Assembly (NCBI GenBank): GCA_045541915.1
Contig: JAZQJZ010000004.1
Coordinates: 1 to 13,924 of the forward strand
DNA length: 13,924 bases
Direction: 5' to 3'
From: RGIG5579 sp045541915
GTDB lineage: Bacteria > Bacillota > Clostridia > Oscillospirales > SIG627
The notes below the pieces were generated by a model. The model saw nothing but the letters and a program-made list of their open reading frames with translations. It made no database searches and was not told where the DNA came from. This document shows, in pieces, positions 13,593 through 13,924 of the stretch (position 1 is the first letter of the stretch; each line of letters begins with the position of its first letter). Both the position numbers and the translations under genes were made by a program.

Positions 13593-13924
13593 TAATCCAA
13601 ACGGGTCGCTTGCTCCCCCATAAAAAAATCTACACTGTATTCCAGCACCTTAAAAGAGCCTTCGGCATATTCCGCATGGGTAACGGAAGCATTGCTGGGC
13701 CAGGGAATCTGATTGGTTTGATCCAGATCCAGGCCGTCCCATGCTCCCTTTAAAATACGGATGGGAGTGGCGTGAGAAAAAATAAAAACAGTTTTTCCCA
13801 AATTCTCCTTGGCAAGGCTTTCCACCTCCCGGCAAATTCGATCCTTCAATTCCGCAACGCTCTCTCCTCCGTCGCAACGGGAGGAGCCAAAACGATATCG
13901 CCAGGTTTCAAAGGATTCCGAATA
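13592..13924 (-). CDS. Histidine phosphatase (phosphoglycerate mutase-like), C-terminal part, cut by the window edge
   Basis: Reading the minus strand in from the window edge gives 110 codons open to the last base, followed by a TAA stop. Visible family marks are GGESVAELKDRI (the GGES segment of the phosphoglycerate-mutase-like branch) and FIFSHATPIRILKG, which carries the second catalytic His. The N-terminal RHG motif with the phospho-accepting His lies beyond base 13924. The in-frame TTG at 13849 could be mistaken for a start, but homology continues upstream of it. Such proteins are phosphatases for small phosphorylated metabolites (sugar phosphates, cobalamin precursor phosphates) or phosphoglycerate mutases. 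The substrate cannot be settled from this half. Confidence 0.82.
   Translation of the reverse strand, partial: YSESFETWRYRFGSSRCDGGESVAELKDRICREVESLAKENLGKTVFIFSHATPIRILKGAWDGLDLDQTNQIPWPSNASVTHAEYAEGSFKVLEYSVDFFMGEQATRLD

Noticed and set aside
13592..13849. A complete small gene starting at TTG 13849
   Set aside because: The same frame stays open to the window edge and carries the GGES family motif upstream of this TTG, so the gene is a truncated larger one.

Overview
The window looks like chromosomal DNA from a spore-forming member of the Bacillota, most likely a gut-type clostridium of moderate GC. The reasons are a full-length SpoVT homologue with a sigma-G-like -10 element, strong AAGGAG-type ribosome binding sites, consensus TTGACA/TATAAT promoters and hairpin-plus-U terminators. 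No insertion sequence, CRISPR array, tRNA or rRNA was seen. The species assignment is inference.

Layout, left to right. (1) spoVT (51-584, +) converges on an SGNH/GDSL hydrolase gene (644-1327, -), with a shared terminator between them. (2) A surface-glycan block on the + strand holds a very large gene (1651-4323) and a Wzx-type flippase (4403-5791). The large gene appears to fuse an O-antigen polymerase/ligase-like membrane protein to a GT52-like (sialyltransferase-type) glycosyltransferase. (3) An AraC-type regulator (5887-7041, +) is followed by an SpsF-type cytidylyltransferase (7162-7923, +) that has its own promoter. (4) A four-gene operon on the - strand (11610 down to 8060) encodes an SDR dehydrogenase, an HpcH/HpaI-type pyruvate aldolase, an aldo/keto reductase and a Gfo/Idh/MocA oxidoreductase. 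(5) A second AraC-type regulator (11804-12658, +) is divergent from that operon; the two promoters face each other over a few bases. (6) Ribulose-phosphate 3-epimerase (13365-12721, -) and the C-terminal part of a histidine phosphatase (13924-13592, -), which is cut by the window edge.

Working idea (inference): the centre of the window encodes synthesis, CMP-activation, transfer, polymerisation/ligation and export of an acidic 2-keto-3-deoxy sugar or a related surface sugar. The aldolase would make a 2-keto-3-deoxy acid from pyruvate and an aldehyde, with the SDR, AKR and Gfo/Idh enzymes adjusting the carbon skeleton. The SpsF-like enzyme would add CMP, the GT52-like domain would transfer the sugar in the cytoplasm, and Wzx plus the fused Wzy/WaaL-like domain would export and assemble the glycan. 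No NeuB/NeuC/KdsA-type synthase is present in the window. The main rival reading is that the four-gene operon is a catabolic sugar-acid pathway (2-keto-3-deoxy-rhamnonate/fuconate type) controlled by its divergent AraC regulator and only neighbouring the glycan genes.
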